DNA from: Pseudomonas sp. BN411
GTDB taxonomy: Bacteria > Pseudomonadota > Gammaproteobacteria > Pseudomonadales > Pseudomonadaceae
DNA length: 64,000 bases
Assembly: GCF_029871235.1 (NCBI RefSeq)
Contig: NZ_SSOM01000065.1
Location: 186,001 to 250,000 of the forward strand
Direction: 5' to 3'
The notes beneath the pieces were generated by a model that saw nothing but the letters and a program-made list of their open reading frames with translations, did no database searches and was not told the DNA's origin. The position numbers and the translations under genes were made by a program. Position 1 is the first letter of the stretch, and every line of letters starts with the position of its first letter. Shown piece by piece: positions 8,541-18,371 of the stretch.

Positions 8541-9758
8541 TTACACGATTGCGCCAAGCTGGAAGATGGGCAGGTACATTGCGATGATTAATCCACCTAC
8601 CAATACGCCGAGGACGGCCATGATCATGGGCTCCATCAGCGAAGTGAGACTGTCTACGGCGTTATCTACTTCCTGTTCGTAGAAGCTGGCGACCTTATCG
8701 AGCATGTCGTCTAGAGCGCCGGACTCTTCACCGATGGCGGTCATTTGTACTGCCATAGAGGGAAAAACGCCCGTTGTCCTCATAGAGAAATTAAGCTGCA
8801 TACCAGTGGCAACGTCGGATTTGACCTTCTGCACGGCATTTTTGAACACAACGTTACCGCTAGCTCCCGCAACAGAGTCAAGGGCATCTACCAGTGGTAC
8901 GCCGGCAGCAAAGGTGGTGGCTAGGGTGCGTGCGAAGCGTGCAACGGCGGACTTGTAAAGGATGTCGCCAACTATTGGAGTTTTCAGGGCGGTGCGGTCT
9001 GCCCAGTCCCGGAAGTTCTCAGATTTCTTGTGTGCCTGCTGAAGCATAAAAGCAATAGCAAAGAAAGCCAGTAAGATAATGAACCACCATTCCTGAAGTA
9101 TTTCGGAGAGCCCGATTACCATTAGAGTAAAAGCGGGAAGCTCAGCACCGAAGTTGGCAAACACGGATTGGAACTGGGGCACTACCTTGATCAGCAGGAT
9201 GGCGGAAACGACGATGGCGACCAAAATCACCGCAATGGGATAGTTCATCGCCTTTTTGATCTTGGCTTTCAGCGCCTCGGTTTTTTCCTTGTAAGTGGCG
9301 ATGCGGTCGAGCAGGGTCTCCAGAGCCCCGGCCTGTTCGCCGGAGTCCACCAGGTTGCAATAAAGCTCGTCGAAGTACTCAGGTTTCTTGCGCAGCGAGT
9401 TGGCCAGACTGTTGCCGGCGGCCACCTCCTGCTTCACATCATTGACCAGTGTGCGCATGGCTGGCTTTTCGAAACCTTCGCCAATGATGTCGAACGACTG
9501 CATCAGCGGAACGCCCGCCTTCATCATGGTGGCCATCTGCCGGGTGAACAGGGCGATGTCCATGGGCTTGATCTTCTTCCCAGCACTTAGCAAAGAAGAG
9601 GACTTCTTGCGTACCTTAGTAGGGTTGATACCCTGCTTGCGTAGCTGCGCCTTGACCAAGGCGGGGTTTTGGCCTGAGATTTCGCCCTTGACCTTGGAAC
9701 CTTTCTTGTCGGTACCTTCCCAGGCAAAGGTGCTGGTGCGTAGCGCTTTTTCCGCCAT
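8541..9758 (-). CDS. pilC: Type IV pilus inner-membrane platform protein PilC
   Basis: A 405-residue platform protein that couples the PilB ATPase to pilin polymerisation. It contains two repeated T2SF/GspF domains: residues about 70-195 begin KPMDIALFTRQMATMMKAGV, and about 275-395 begin ARFARTLATTFAAGVPL. Each is followed by hydrophobic helices. The segment GEESGALDDMLDKVASFYEQEVD is characteristic of the family. It lies two bases after pilB. Confidence 0.96.
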   Translation of the reverse strand: MAEKALRTSTFAWEGTDKKGSKVKGEISGQNPALVKAQLRKQGINPTKVRKKSSSLLSAGKKIKPMDIALFTRQMATMMKAGVPLMQSFDIIGEGFEKPAMRTLVNDVKQEVAAGNSLANSLRKKPEYFDELYCNLVDSGEQAGALETLLDRIATYKEKTEALKAKIKKAMNYPIAVILVAIVVSAILLIKVVPQFQSVFANFGAELPAFTLMVIGLSEILQEWWFIILLAFFAIAFMLQQAHKKSENFRDWADRTALKTPIVGDILYKSAVARFARTLATTFAAGVPLVDALDSVAGASGNVVFKNAVQKVKSDVATGMQLNFSMRTTGVFPSMAVQMTAIGEESGALDDMLDKVASFYEQEVDNAVDSLTSLMEPMIMAVLGVLVGGLIIAMYLPIFQLGAIV

Positions 9759-9760
9759 GG

Positions 9761-11467
9761 TTAATCCTTGGTCACGCGGTTGACTTCCTCTAGGCTGGTA
9801 ATGCCATTCATGGCTTTCACCAGACCTGAGGTTCGCAGGTCATTGAAGCCATCACGGCGCGCCTGCTGGGCGATCTGGATGGAGTTGCCTTCTTCCATAA
9901 TAAGCTGCTGCAAGGGGGGCGTGATTTTAACCACTTCATAAATACCCACTCGACCCTTGTATCCCTGGTTGCAGTTTTCGCAGCCGACTGGGGCGTAGAG
10001 CTTGAAGCTCCCAATCCGGTCTTCCGGGAAGCCTTCTTTGATCAGGGTCTCCCGCGGAACTTCCAGCTCCTTCTTGCAGTGGCTACACAATTTACGTGCC
10101 AGGCGCTGGGCGATGATCAGGTTGACCGAGGTGGCGATGTTGAACGCGGGCACGCCCATGTTGCGCAAGCGGGTCAGGGTCTCGGCGGCACTGTTGGTGT
10201 GCAGTGTAGACAGTACCATGTGGCCGGTCTGGGCCGCCTTGATGGCAATCTCGGCGGTTTCCAGGTCGCGGATCTCACCCACCATGATCACGTCCGGGTC
10301 CTGACGCAGGAAGGCACGCAGAGCCTGGGCGAAGTCCATGCCCTGTTTAGGGTTGACGTTGACCTGGTTGACACCTTCGAGGTTGATCTCCACCGGGTCT
10401 TCAGCGGTGGAGATATTGATATCCACGGTATTGAGGATATTGATGCCGGTGTAGAGGGAGACCGTCTTGCCTGAGCCTGTGGGACCGGTCACCAGGATCA
10501 TTCCCTGGGGTTGCTTCAGAGCAGCGAGATAGAGCTCTTTCTGTTCCTCTTCGTAGCCGAGGGCATCGATGCCCATCTGTGCGCTGGTGGGGTCGAGGAT
10601 CCGCATCACGATCTTCTCGCCCCAGAGCGTTGGTAGAGTATTGACCCGAAAATCGATGGATTTCACCTTTGAAATCTTCATCTTTATCCGGCCGTCCTGG
10701 GGTTTGCGACGCTCGGAAATATCGAGCGCGGCCATCACCTTGAGGCGCGCGGCGATGCGGCTGGCAAGCTGGATGGGCGGCTTGGCTATTTCATGTAGCA
10801 TGCCATCGGTACGGAAACGGACCCGGTAGGAGCGCTCGTAGGGCTCGAAGTGCAAGTCCGAAGAGCCGCCGCGAATGGCGTCCAACAGCATCTTGTTGAC
10901 GAAACGCACAACGGGGGCATCGTCGGCATCTGCGCCGCCCGGTCCGTCATTCTTGTCATTATCAACGGCCTCAACATCCACACCATCCAGATCGACGTCG
11001 GCCAGGTCCTCCATGCCACTGCTGGCAGAATCGAAGAATTTTTCGATGGCATCGCCGAGCTTGTCGTCCTCTACCAGAATGGCCTCGGTGTTCAGACCGG
11101 TACTGAACTGGATGTCGGTAACGGCCTGATGATTGGTAGGATCGGAAATGGCGACGAAAAGCTTATTGCCGCGGCGCCACAGGGGGAGCGCGCGATGTTG
11201 GCGAATCAACTTCTCGCTGACCAACTCCTTCGGCTGGGCTTCTTTATCCACACTGGATAAATCGAGAAATGCGACCCCGAACTGTTCCGCCGCCATCTCC
11301 GCTAGGTCACGGCTTTTCAGCAGCTTGTTCTGGACTAGGTAGGTAATCAGCGGAATCTTGTTGCGCTGGGCTTGGGTGTGGGCCTGTAAGGCGCTCCGCT
11401 CATCGAGAAGCTTGGTTAGCACCAGTTGTTTGGCTAGGCCTGTTAGCGTGGGGGCGGTCTCGGTCAT
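9761..11467 (-). CDS. pilB: Type IV pilus extension ATPase PilB
   Basis: A 568-residue cytosolic hexameric ATPase that powers pilus assembly. The N-terminal region (about residues 45-150) is an MshE-like domain of the kind that binds cyclic di-GMP in some homologues. The Walker A motif GPTGSGKT is at 328-335. The Walker B region is DPDVIMVGEIRDLETAEIA, and the His box is LSTLHTNSAAETLTRL. The zinc tetracysteine is Cys461/464 and Cys496/499. It is the first gene of the leftward pilus operon, divergent from pilA. Confidence 0.96.
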   Translation of the reverse strand: MTETAPTLTGLAKQLVLTKLLDERSALQAHTQAQRNKIPLITYLVQNKLLKSRDLAEMAAEQFGVAFLDLSSVDKEAQPKELVSEKLIRQHRALPLWRRGNKLFVAISDPTNHQAVTDIQFSTGLNTEAILVEDDKLGDAIEKFFDSASSGMEDLADVDLDGVDVEAVDNDKNDGPGGADADDAPVVRFVNKMLLDAIRGGSSDLHFEPYERSYRVRFRTDGMLHEIAKPPIQLASRIAARLKVMAALDISERRKPQDGRIKMKISKVKSIDFRVNTLPTLWGEKIVMRILDPTSAQMGIDALGYEEEQKELYLAALKQPQGMILVTGPTGSGKTVSLYTGINILNTVDINISTAEDPVEINLEGVNQVNVNPKQGMDFAQALRAFLRQDPDVIMVGEIRDLETAEIAIKAAQTGHMVLSTLHTNSAAETLTRLRNMGVPAFNIATSVNLIIAQRLARKLCSHCKKELEVPRETLIKEGFPEDRIGSFKLYAPVGCENCNQGYKGRVGIYEVVKITPPLQQLIMEEGNSIQIAQQARRDGFNDLRTSGLVKAMNGITSLEEVNRVTKD

Positions 11468-11680
11468 GGGGGAGCGTCAGTCTGCCGGTTTTGACTCTGC
11501 CTTATAACGTAGTTGACCAGCAGCGCCAAATGCGGTCATGGCAGGTGACAAAAAAAGGCAGTTAGTGGCTTGGATGGGGATGTGGAGGTTTGCGGCTAGA
11601 GGTGGGGCTTGCTCTAGAGGCAGTGCCTTGCTGTTCAGCAATGGCGGGCGTTCAACCCGCCGCCGGAACATATGAGGAAA

Positions 11681-11697
11681 CTGGCACGTGTCCTGCT
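11681..11697 (+). promoter_or_regulatory. Sigma-54 (-24/-12) promoter of pilA
   Basis: CTGGCACG-N4-CTGCT with the invariant GG (11683-11684) and GC (11695-11696) exactly ten bases apart, about 45 bases before the pilA ATG. In P. aeruginosa pilA is driven by RpoN with the PilSR two-component system, which fits this site. Confidence 0.88.
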
Positions 11698-11741
11698 TTG
11701 GGGAGAGCAGGCGCGTTGCCTACTCAATTGAGGATCAATAA

Positions 11742-12188
11742 ATGAAGGCACAAAAAGGTTTTACTCTGATTGAATTGATGATTGTCGTAGCGATCATCGG
11801 CATCCTGGCTGCAATTGCTTTGCCGGCCTATCAGAACTACACCCGTAAAGCGGCGTATAGTGAAGTGGTTGGCGCCATTGCTCCCTATAAGTTGGCGGTC
11901 GAAGAGTGTTATCAGGCTACCTCGGATGTTGCTCAGTGCGATGCTGGTAGCAACGGCGTCCCAACGGCAATTACTGCGTCTAGCAATGCCAATGCCCTGG
12001 TGAATGCTGTTAACGTCACTAACGGTGCGATTCAGGTCACTCCTAAGGCGCTGCGCGGTATTACTACTAACGATACTTGCACCTGGACCCCCGCTGTTAA
12101 CACTGCTACTGGTGGCGGTGCTCTGACCAACCTGATTTGGACTGCAAGCGGCAATTGCGTGACCAATGGTTGGGTGCGTGCAAACTGA
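11742..12188 (+). CDS. pilA: Type IV major pilin PilA
   Basis: A 148-residue prepilin. It has a six-residue leader ending in Gly6, then the mature N-terminus [19 protein letters not shown] with Glu5 of the mature chain, cut and methylated by PilD. The C-terminal cysteines Cys113 and Cys139 define the usual disulfide-bonded D-loop. A second pair (Cys56 and Cys66) follows the alpha-helix and is less common. The protein ends GWVRAN, so the C-terminal serine glycosylated by TfpO in group I P. aeruginosa pilins is absent. Several Ser/Thr-rich stretches (residues 75-100 and 109-125) could carry other modification. The start has GAGG upstream, and a sigma-54 promoter lies at 11681. Confidence 0.96.
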   Translation: MKAQKGFTLIELMIVVAIIGILAAIALPAYQNYTRKAAYSEVVGAIAPYKLAVEECYQATSDVAQCDAGSNGVPTAITASSNANALVNAVNVTNGAIQVTPKALRGITTNDTCTWTPAVNTATGGGALTNLIWTASGNCVTNGWVRAN

Positions 12189-12249
12189 TAATCCCTTATT
12201 AATTGAGGGGGCTAATAAAACGGTTGGTGCAATTGCATATAGCCTAAGG

Positions 12250-12282
12250 CAACGCTCTGTATAAGCAGAGCGTTGTTTTTTT
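12250..12282 (+). terminator. Intrinsic terminator of pilA
   Basis: Ten-bp perfect arms (CAACGCTCTG / CAGAGCGTTG) with a six-base loop, followed by seven T. It separates pilA from the downstream TPR/GT-C gene, which must rely on read-through or its own promoter. Confidence 0.92.
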
Positions 12283-12325
12283 GCAGCGCATCGTTTAGAA
12301 GCTGTTGACTCGAAGGACGGGCTGG

Positions 12326-13930
12326 ATGCGGGCGGAACGTGTGCGTTGCGTAGTGCTTGTAGTTTGCTTTGGTATTTTACTGGCTATTGCCTGGCCATTT
12401 TTAGATAATCCTTTAGTATTTGATGATCATTATTTCTTTGTTTCTGTAAACTTTCATGGACTTATGGATGGAGGGGTAAATGTTGCTCCTCGCGTGTGGG
12501 TTTTGAAGACGTTGGCGCTTTCCTACTCTTGGGCTGGTGGGAGTATTGAGTGGTTGCGTTTGTCTAATCTTTTTCTCCATTTTTGTACCGCTATAGTTCT
12601 TTACTTCTTTGCGATTCGATTGCTGGAAGATTTCGACAATGTCGACACCGATCAGTCGCTGAGCCATGGCAATGCCGCACTGTTGGCGTCCCTGTTTTTT
12701 CTCTTTCATCCCCTGGCAATTTTTACACAGGGATACTTAGTTCAAAGAACCATCCTTTGCGCAACGTTGTTTTCTTTGTTGAGCCTTTTCGCGTTTTGGC
12801 ATGGTTTATCACGCGGGCGCTTTGCGCTTTGGGCGTCCTGTGTTTTATTTGCCGTCGCGATATACGCGAAGGAACATGCGGTAATGCTTCCTGCTGGGGC
12901 CTTCTTGCTGATGGTATTGCATCGGCGCAGTGGGTTGGTGCAAGGCGTCAAGTTGAAAGAAGCTATAGCGGCTATCTTCTTGCAGGGAATGATAGCATTT
13001 GTGGTCGTGCTGCAAGTTAGAGGGATAATAGGCCAGTCGTATGAGCCGCTGACAGAAGAGATTTTGGCGGATCAAGATTTTCTAAGTAGAGATGGTCTCT
13101 TCTTGTCTAGTGTCTTGAATCAGGCCTGCTTGTTTTTTAAGTATCTTGCGCTCTGGATTATTCCTGATCCATTGAGTATTTCAATTGATATGCGCGAAAG
13201 CTTTCCAGTGGGAATTTCTTTGTCGCTGTTGGGCGGAGTGCTGTTTTTTGGAGGGGTGGGGGGCGTTTGTCTGGCGCTTCTCCTGCGTGGAGGGAAGAAG
13301 GGGCTTGTCGGTTGGTTGTTGCTGTTGCCGCTTGTGTTGTTTGTGACTGAGTTCTCTGCGGTGCGCTTACAGGAACCATTTGTAATTTATCGAAGCTATC
13401 TATGGTTTCCTACTCTATTTGTGGTTTTTGCGCTGGCTTTGCGTCGGCTTAGCTATAAATTGCTCTTTGTTTTGGTTTCAGTGCTTGTTGTTACATATTT
13501 GGGGCTGTCAATAGATAGACTGAAAACATTATCTGACTCCTATTTGGTTTGGAGTGAGGCTGCTCAGTTGCTTGAGCGGCAGGGGCGTGATGTGGGGGTT
13601 TTTGGTCAATATCGAATCTATTATAATTTAGGTAATTCTCTAAGTAGGGCGGGAAGGCCTGATCTTGCATTGGAAAGTTATTCTCGTGCTATAGAGTATA
13701 AGCCGAGCTATGCGTTTGCCTATAGTCAGCGCGGCTCTATTTATTTAAAGATGCGTAAGTGGGATATTGCTCGTGCTGAGTTTGATAAAGCTATCAAGTT
13801 AAAGCTGGACTATATTCCCGCTTATTTTGGGCGAATTGAAGCGTTGGATAAATTAGGCGAGATTGAGGAGGCGGAAAAGACTCGTCAAATAGCCTGTGCT
13901 CTTGGGGCTGAGAAGGCTTGTGGCGGATGA
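12326..13930 (+). CDS. TMTC-like GT-C membrane protein with C-terminal TPRs (candidate pilin glycosyltransferase)
   Basis: A 534-residue protein with about eleven membrane helices and a C-terminal soluble part of about three tetratricopeptide repeats (residues about 435-530, e.g. NLGNSLSRAGRPDLALESY and DIARAEFDKAIKLKLDY). The first outer loop carries NPLVFDDHYFF with Asp33-Asp34. HPLAIFTQGYLVQRT, AKEHAVMLPAGAFLL and a YRSYLWFP segment follow. This series resembles bacterial proteins related to TMTC/PMT O-mannosyltransferases of the GT-C fold. It lies between pilA and tRNA-Thr, where P. aeruginosa carries strain-specific pilin-modification genes (tfpO, tfpW). DNA composition differs strongly from its neighbours: 20 of 60 bases are G/C at 12361-12420, with many TTA, ATA and AGA codons, suggesting transfer. 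The ATG at 12326 has AAGGA upstream. Pilin glycosylation is inferred. Confidence 0.7.
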   Translation: MRAERVRCVVLVVCFGILLAIAWPFLDNPLVFDDHYFFVSVNFHGLMDGGVNVAPRVWVLKTLALSYSWAGGSIEWLRLSNLFLHFCTAIVLYFFAIRLLEDFDNVDTDQSLSHGNAALLASLFFLFHPLAIFTQGYLVQRTILCATLFSLLSLFAFWHGLSRGRFALWASCVLFAVAIYAKEHAVMLPAGAFLLMVLHRRSGLVQGVKLKEAIAAIFLQGMIAFVVVLQVRGIIGQSYEPLTEEILADQDFLSRDGLFLSSVLNQACLFFKYLALWIIPDPLSISIDMRESFPVGISLSLLGGVLFFGGVGGVCLALLLRGGKKGLVGWLLLLPLVLFVTEFSAVRLQEPFVIYRSYLWFPTLFVVFALALRRLSYKLLFVLVSVLVVTYLGLSIDRLKTLSDSYLVWSEAAQLLERQGRDVGVFGQYRIYYNLGNSLSRAGRPDLALESYSRAIEYKPSYAFAYSQRGSIYLKMRKWDIARAEFDKAIKLKLDYIPAYFGRIEALDKLGEIEEAEKTRQIACALGAEKACGG

Positions 13931-13969
13931 TTGCTTTGTCTTTCGGTAGGTGATAGCTTGCAGCCCGCC

Positions 13970-14045
13970 GCCGGTGTAGCTCAGTCGGTAGAGCAGCTCA
14001 TTCGTAATGAGAAGGTCGGGGGTTCGATTCCTCTTACCGGCACCA
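13970..14045 (+). tRNA. tRNA-Thr (CGT)
   Basis: A 76-base cloverleaf. The acceptor GCCGGTG pairs with TACCGGC, the last pair being G-T, and CCA is encoded. The anticodon stem CTCAT/ATGAG encloses TCGTA, so the anticodon is CGT. It marks the right boundary of the variable pilin region, as in P. aeruginosa. Confidence 0.94.
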
Positions 14046-14055
14046 TGATCCAAAC

Positions 14056-14084
14056 AAAAAGCCCCGCAATTGCGGGGCTTTTTG
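14056..14084. terminator. Bidirectional terminator between tRNA-Thr and nadC
   Basis: The arms AGCCCCGCAA / TTGCGGGGCT have an A-run on the left and a T-run on the right. It can therefore terminate tRNA-Thr rightward and nadC leftward. Confidence 0.9.
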
Positions 14085-14100
14085 TTGTCTGGCGTTTGGT

Positions 14101-15036
<936 letters not shown>

Positions 15037-15129
15037 CTAGATACTGATGAGTGCGTCCGGTGTGCTGTGCGTCGGTCGGTCGAAATCCCTGCATCTGTGA
15101 CTTGATTCATGTCTGTAGGAAATCTCCGC

Positions 15130-15157
15130 TTGGTTGTCACAGCATCATCCATATAAT
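15130..15157 (+). promoter_or_regulatory. Predicted sigma-70 promoter of the DUF1631 gene
   Basis: TTGGTT (15130-15135) and a perfect TATAAT (15152-15157) are 16 bases apart, about 112 bases before the ATG. The 320-base gap 14950-15269 otherwise shows only a small hairpin (ACCCTT/AAGGGT, 15236-15250) near the ribosome site. This is a prediction from the motif only. Confidence 0.5.
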
Positions 15158-15269
15158 GACATCGGAAATTTCTATTTTTGACGCCAGATGCTTGACGTTA
15201 TGGATGACTCCCCATGTTCGAATTGCGGTCCGATAAACCCTTCGGAAGGGTCCGGCCTGCGGGAGGCTC

Positions 15270-17567
15270 ATGATGCAGACCGACGCTAAGGTGGTGCCGC
15301 TGAACAAGGGGGCCACCCAGCAATCGCCAACCTCACCGGTAGGAAGGCTGCCCGTGGCCTTGATCCAGGTGCGTGACAAAGTGGCATTGCAGCTGAAGCA
15401 GGCGCTTCAGGTGCTGTTCGACAATGCGGACGACACCCTCTTCGAGATGGCGGACCGTGCCACCAGCAACGCCGAGCAGAACGCCTTCTTCGAGGCGATG
15501 CGCGACCTTCGCCTCAAGCGCAAGAGCATCGAGCGGACCTTCCTGCAGAAGGTCTTCGAGTCATTTTCTTCCCTTAATCAATATGAAATAGGCGCAGCTC
15601 CGAAGCTGGACGCGGTGTCTTTCGACAGCCTGTCCCTGGTGCAGAACGACGAACTAGAAGAAGTCGTGGCTCTGGACGCCATGGTGGCCAAGGTCGTCAA
15701 TCGCGATGGCATCGCCCTCGGCCACCTCACGGCGCGTTTCAACACCCTTGTCAGCAAGAAGATCGAAGACAAGAGCAACCCGCTGGGTCCGCGCCTGCTG
15801 TGCGAGACGTTCCTCGACGCCTGCCGCAGCCTGGGCGTGGAGATCAAGGTCAAGCTGATCATTCTCAAGCTGTTCGAGAAGTACGTCCTTACGGAACTCG
15901 ACCAGGTTTACGCTGAAGCCAACCAGTTGCTGGTCACTGCCGGCGTGCTCCCGGAGTTGCGCTCTGCACCGGCCCGACGCCAGCCGGAGCGTTCCAGCAC
16001 TGCCGGGAGCCCGGCCCAACCGCACTCCCAACCCCAGGTTGGCACTGCAGCAAGCGCTGGCCAGGTTTCCGAAGAAGGTGTGCAGGAAGTCTTCGGCGTG
16101 CTCCAGGGCCTGCTGTCCCAGGTACGTGGCAGCAGTGTGTTGCCGCGCCGGGATTATCCGGCCGATGCGGTACCGGTCAGTAGCCTCGACCTGATGCGTC
16201 TTCTTTCGCACCTGCAGCAGCACCTGCCGCAGCAGCACAATGATGACTACGACCTGCGTCTGAGCCTCGACCAACTGCTCACTCGTGCCAGCGCCCGCAG
16301 TGGCCGGGCGCGGGTGGTGGGGCAGGTGGACGATGACGTCATCAACCTGGTGTCCATGCTTTTCGAGTTCATCCTCGACGACCGCACCCTGCCGGATTCG
16401 CTCAAGGCCCTGATCGGCCGGATGCAGATTCCGATGCTCAAGGTCGCCTTGCTGGACAAGACCTTTTTCAGCCGCGGCAGTCACCCGGCTCGCCGTCTGC
16501 TCAACGAGATTGCCTCCGCCGCCCTGGGTTGGGTGGAACAGGATGACGCCCAGCGCGACAGCCTTTACCACCGTATCGAACAGGTGGTGCAGCGTCTGCT
16601 GAACGATTTCGTCGATGACCCGACGATCTTCTCCGATCTCCTCTCCGAGTTCCTCGCCTATACCGGCGATGAGCGTCGTCGCAGCGAATTGCTGGAGCAG
16701 CGCACCCGCGATGCCGAAGAGGGCCGCGCCAAGGCCGAACTGGCTCGCCGGCAGGTAGAAGAAGCGCTCAACCAGCGCCTGCTCGGCCGTACCTTGCCGG
16801 AAGTGGTGGTGCGCCTGCTGCAGGAGGCCTGGAGCAAGGTCATGCTGCTGACCTGCCTCAAGCACGGCGTGGAGTCGGCCGAATGGCAGTCCGCCCAGCA
16901 GACCATGGATGACCTGATCTGGAGCGTGGAACCCCACGAGGCGCCAGAGGCGCGTGCCCGCCTTTTGGAGCTGGTGCCGGGGCTGCTCAAGTCCCTGCGC
17001 GAGGGGCTGGCCAGCGCTGCGTTCGATCCGTTCTCCACCAGCGAATTCTTCAGCCAGCTGGAAGCGCTGCACGTTCAGGCCTTCCAGCGGTTCCGCAAAC
17101 CCGAGCCGGTGGAAGTACTCGCCAACGACGGCCTGGAATCTCCGCCCCTGCTGCTCGACCTGCCGGACGAGGAAGAGGTGGAGGAGGAAGCGATGCCGGC
17201 CATGGTCGCAGTGGTCGAGGAGATCGTCCTGGTCTCTCCCGGCGAGACGCAGGTGCAGGAACCCGAGAACTGCCTCGCGGATGATGAAGAAGCACTCGGC
17301 TTCGTCGACAACCTGCGAGTCGGCAGCTGGGTCGAATTCCAGGAAGACGAAGAGCACAAGCTGCGTTGCAAGCTGGCGGCGCTGATCAAGCCCACCGGCA
17401 AGTACATCTTCGTCAATCGCACCGGCATGAAGGTGCTGGAAAAGACCCGTATGAGCCTGGCCGTGGAGTTCCGTCGCCAAGCCATCCGGTTGCTGGACGA
17501 TGCCTTGCTGTTCGATCGCGCGCTGGAGTCGGTGATCGGCAACCTGCGTCGGCTCAAGGGGGCTTGA
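15270..17567 (+). CDS. DUF1631 family protein
   Basis: A 765-residue protein of unknown function, full length, and a paralogue of the truncated gene at 1-1969. The N-terminal half is helical with the conserved pieces FDNADDTLFEMADRA, MRDLRLKRKSIERTF and DLLSEFLAYTG. A Gln/Ser/Pro-rich linker lies at about residues 228-265 and a highly acidic stretch (LDLPDEEEVEEEA) at about 627-640. The C-terminal 100 residues (VGSWVEFQEDEEHKLRCKLAAL) look like a small beta-domain that can resemble PilZ-type folds, but I could not confirm c-di-GMP-binding motifs. GGGAGG lies upstream of the ATG. It sits between nadC and ampD, as in P. aeruginosa. Confidence 0.85.
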   Translation: MMQTDAKVVPLNKGATQQSPTSPVGRLPVALIQVRDKVALQLKQALQVLFDNADDTLFEMADRATSNAEQNAFFEAMRDLRLKRKSIERTFLQKVFESFSSLNQYEIGAAPKLDAVSFDSLSLVQNDELEEVVALDAMVAKVVNRDGIALGHLTARFNTLVSKKIEDKSNPLGPRLLCETFLDACRSLGVEIKVKLIILKLFEKYVLTELDQVYAEANQLLVTAGVLPELRSAPARRQPERSSTAGSPAQPHSQPQVGTAASAGQVSEEGVQEVFGVLQGLLSQVRGSSVLPRRDYPADAVPVSSLDLMRLLSHLQQHLPQQHNDDYDLRLSLDQLLTRASARSGRARVVGQVDDDVINLVSMLFEFILDDRTLPDSLKALIGRMQIPMLKVALLDKTFFSRGSHPARRLLNEIASAALGWVEQDDAQRDSLYHRIEQVVQRLLNDFVDDPTIFSDLLSEFLAYTGDERRRSELLEQRTRDAEEGRAKAELARRQVEEALNQRLLGRTLPEVVVRLLQEAWSKVMLLTCLKHGVESAEWQSAQQTMDDLIWSVEPHEAPEARARLLELVPGLLKSLREGLASAAFDPFSTSEFFSQLEALHVQAFQRFRKPEPVEVLANDGLESPPLLLDLPDEEEVEEEAMPAMVAVVEEIVLVSPGETQVQEPENCLADDEEALGFVDNLRVGSWVEFQEDEEHKLRCKLAALIKPTGKYIFVNRTGMKVLEKTRMSLAVEFRRQAIRLLDDALLFDRALESVIGNLRRLKGA

Positions 17568-17594
17568 GCCGACGCAAAGGGCCGACAGTGAATC

Positions 17595-17732
17595 GTTGGG
17601 CTTCGCTTCGCTCTGCGCCAACCTACGGGGCTTCTGCACACCCGCTTTTGTAGGTTGCGGTAGAGCGAAGCGAAACCCAACATGACCATGCCTCTACCCT
17701 GCGCGTTGGGCTTCGCAGAGTTCAGCCTACGG
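17595..17732. repeat. GTTGGGCTTCGC repeat cluster
   Basis: Three copies of a repeat of the form GTTGGGcTTCGC...CCAACCTAC, in alternating orientation, fill the gap between the DUF1631 gene and ampD. The middle copy (17650-17681) is inverted. The same family appears at 21574-21658 and 27075-27144. Confidence 0.7.
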
Positions 17733-17806
17733 ATGTCAGCTGTTGCTCGCCTCTCGCTAAAATGGCTCCACTGCGCCTAAAGTGGGCAGCAGACCAAGGA
17801 GCCGAC

Positions 17807-18355
17807 ATGCAGCTGGACCCCGCATCCGGTTGGTGCCAGGGCATCAGCCAATGCCCATCGCCCAACTTCAATAGTCGCCCGCAGGGGGAAGTGTCCCTGC
17901 TGGTGATCCACAACATCAGCCTGCCGCCCGCCCAGTTCGGCACGGGCAAGGTGCAGGAGTTCTTCCAGAACCGCCTCGACCCCAGCGAACATCCCTATTT
18001 CGAAGGCATCCGCGATCTCAAGGTGTCCGCACATTTCCTGATCGAACGCGATGGCGCCGTCACCCAATTCGTTTCCTGCCAGGAGCGTGCATGGCATGCC
18101 GGCGTGTCCCTGTTCGAAGGGCGGGAGAACTGCAATGACTTTTCCTTGGGGATAGAGCTGGAAGGCACCGATGACCTGGCGTTCACGGAACCTCAGTACG
18201 CTTCGCTGATCGCATTGGTAGAGCAGCTGCGGCTTGCCTATCCGGCCATCACGCCTGAACGCATCTGCGGCCATAGTGACATCGCTCCCGGGCGCAAGAC
18301 CGACCCGGGGCCGGCGTTTGATTGGGAGCGTTTGCGGGCTGCGCTCAAACAATAG
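17807..18355 (+). CDS. ampD: 1,6-anhydro-N-acetylmuramyl-L-alanine amidase AmpD
   Basis: A 182-residue cytosolic zinc amidase that removes the stem peptide from anhydro-muropeptides in peptidoglycan recycling. Its loss derepresses AmpC beta-lactamase in related bacteria. Zinc and active-site residues are visible: His35 in LLVIHNISL, and His156 and Asp166 in GHSDIAPGRKTDPGP. The ATG at 17807 with AAGGAG upstream gives the family start MQLDPASGW. It is followed closely by ampE. Confidence 0.95.
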   Translation: MQLDPASGWCQGISQCPSPNFNSRPQGEVSLLVIHNISLPPAQFGTGKVQEFFQNRLDPSEHPYFEGIRDLKVSAHFLIERDGAVTQFVSCQERAWHAGVSLFEGRENCNDFSLGIELEGTDDLAFTEPQYASLIALVEQLRLAYPAITPERICGHSDIAPGRKTDPGPAFDWERLRAALKQ

Positions 18356-18371
18356 GAACAAGGAGGGACCC

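Noticed and set aside
15654-17639. A long minus-strand frame over the DUF1631 gene
   Set aside because: It is antisense to a conserved gene, with a Gln/His/Leu-rich composition typical of reverse-complement frames.
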